Positions 63,040 through 64,000 of a DNA stretch of 64,000 nucleotides are shown here, piece after piece (position 1 is the first letter of the stretch; the number at the start of each line of letters is the position of its first letter). This DNA comes from Ancistrus triradiatus (lineage: Eukaryota > Chordata > Actinopteri > Siluriformes > Loricariidae). Below the pieces are notes generated by a model. That model was not told where the DNA came from. It made no database searches and was given only the letters and a program-made list of their open reading frames with translations. Both the position numbers and the translations under genes were made by a program. The DNA lies in contig JAJAGP010000937.1 of NCBI GenBank assembly GCA_025084515.1, positions 124,001-188,000 of the forward strand, given 5' to 3'.

Positions 63040-64000
63040 TCCCTTATCTTTGTATTATTGGAGTAAATTAGAGCTATTAGAGCATTCACAGGACACAGGT
63101 GAGCATCTACCCTCAGGGCTGGGTAGTGAAATATTGGGTGCTGATGAAAACCTTAATCATAGCAGCTCTTCCAATTTATCCCAAAGGTTTTGGAAGGGTT
63201 GAGGTTAGAACTCTGTCCAGTGCCAAATTCTTTTACACCAAACTCGCCAAACCATTACTCTAAGGATAATATATATAATATAAGGAGAATATCAATGCAT
63301 TATGGATCCATGCATTGGATTGAATGGGTCCAGCCAAACCCATGAAAATAACCCCATACCCTTATTTCTCTTCCATAACAATTTACATTTGACCTTATGA
63401 TGGTCGTATAAGTGGAACATCTGCCGAGCCAAGGTGGGGCAAACAAAGGAGTACTACTTACAATAGGACAGGACAGTACAAACTCAATTTAAGGCATATA
63501 TAAAAACACAAGTAACTTGCACAAAAAGTCACTAAACAAATCACTGCTTGTTGCTGAAATAGCCGAACCCACTATGTAGACAAAGTGTCTACATACTTTC
63601 GATAGTGCCAATTTAACAGGCCACACGTGAGTACTTTTGGTGCACCTTGTTGTTTTTCATGTCTATGGGAAAGATCGCAGAAAAATTGCTGCTTGAAGTG
63701 ACCAGCAAAAGTTGAGTGAGTCACAGGGTGAGATTTCAGCAAAACATAAAATTTCTTGGAGCCTTAGCATCAATGCCTTGGTCAGGACTGAACAGGTCTG
63801 CTCTTCTCCGAATCAGTCACGACTGACCAAGTGCCATGGATCTGTCTAAATAACAGCAGAGGAGGAGCCTGAGAGTCGAGGGCAAAGAAAGAGAGCTTTT
63901 AAAGATGGAGGTAATGGAGGGTGAATATAACACTTTCACCTACTCTACCTGCAATTAGTGAGCAGGAAACATGTCTTTTCTGACTCATGTCCCTTTTAGT
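63040..64000. other. ADCY5 intron to window end, with a Tc1-type remnant
   Basis: 63085-63610 holds words typical of a Tc1-type MITE (TTTGGAAGGGTTGAGGTTAG, TAGACAAAGTGTCTACATAC); ends not clear. The exon for TM7 is not present. Confidence 0.4.

Overview
The window reads as teleost fish nuclear DNA. It has intron-rich vertebrate genes, long AT-rich introns, many (GT)n microsatellites, dense Tc1/mariner, pogo-like and hAT-type elements, tRNA-derived SINEs and L2-type LINE pieces. The repeat mix would suit a catfish or related ostariophysan, but the species call is weak. All assignments come from reading translations and repeats by eye; no database search was run.

Two protein-coding genes are present, both on the + strand and both partial. 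Gene 1 (10102-15612, with 3' UTR to about 16.58 kb) is the 3' part of NSF, the N-ethylmaleimide-sensitive factor ATPase that disassembles SNARE complexes. Thirteen exons encode about 499 residues, covering most of D1 and all of D2. The N domain and the start of D1 are not found upstream. Gene 2 (32013-62561, running past the right edge) is an adenylyl cyclase best matching ADCY5. Nine exons encode about 373 residues: the end of the first membrane/linker region, the whole C1a catalytic domain and most of C1b. The large first exon (N terminus and TM1-6) is not recognised anywhere, and a 100-N assembly gap lies between the two genes.

Layout. 1-0.5 kb: pogo-like element. 2.2-6.5 kb: Tc1 derivatives, a duplicated 0.2 kb repeat and a 0.7 kb polypurine tract. 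6.5-8.9 kb: reversed L2/CR1-type LINE with an SGNH-esterase ORF1 and a truncated ORF2. 10.1-16.6 kb: NSF. 16.7-31.9 kb: repeat-filled stretch with the gap, a 0.9 kb GT/CT/T low-complexity block, a second pogo-like copy, Tc1 copies and a BED-finger hAT relic. 32-64 kb: ADCY5 exons separated by introns loaded with Tc1 copies, several levels of nested transposons, SINE clusters and one repeat-poor stretch (55.65-56.6 kb) that may be conserved regulatory DNA.

The two genes are not known partners; their adjacency may be real, nested or an assembly join. No CRISPR array, operon, prokaryotic system, rRNA or functional tRNA gene was seen. The most notable points are the missing first exons around the N gap, the use of GT microsatellites at most NSF splice acceptors, the pogo-like family with a recognisable DNA-binding domain, and the deep nesting of mobile elements.
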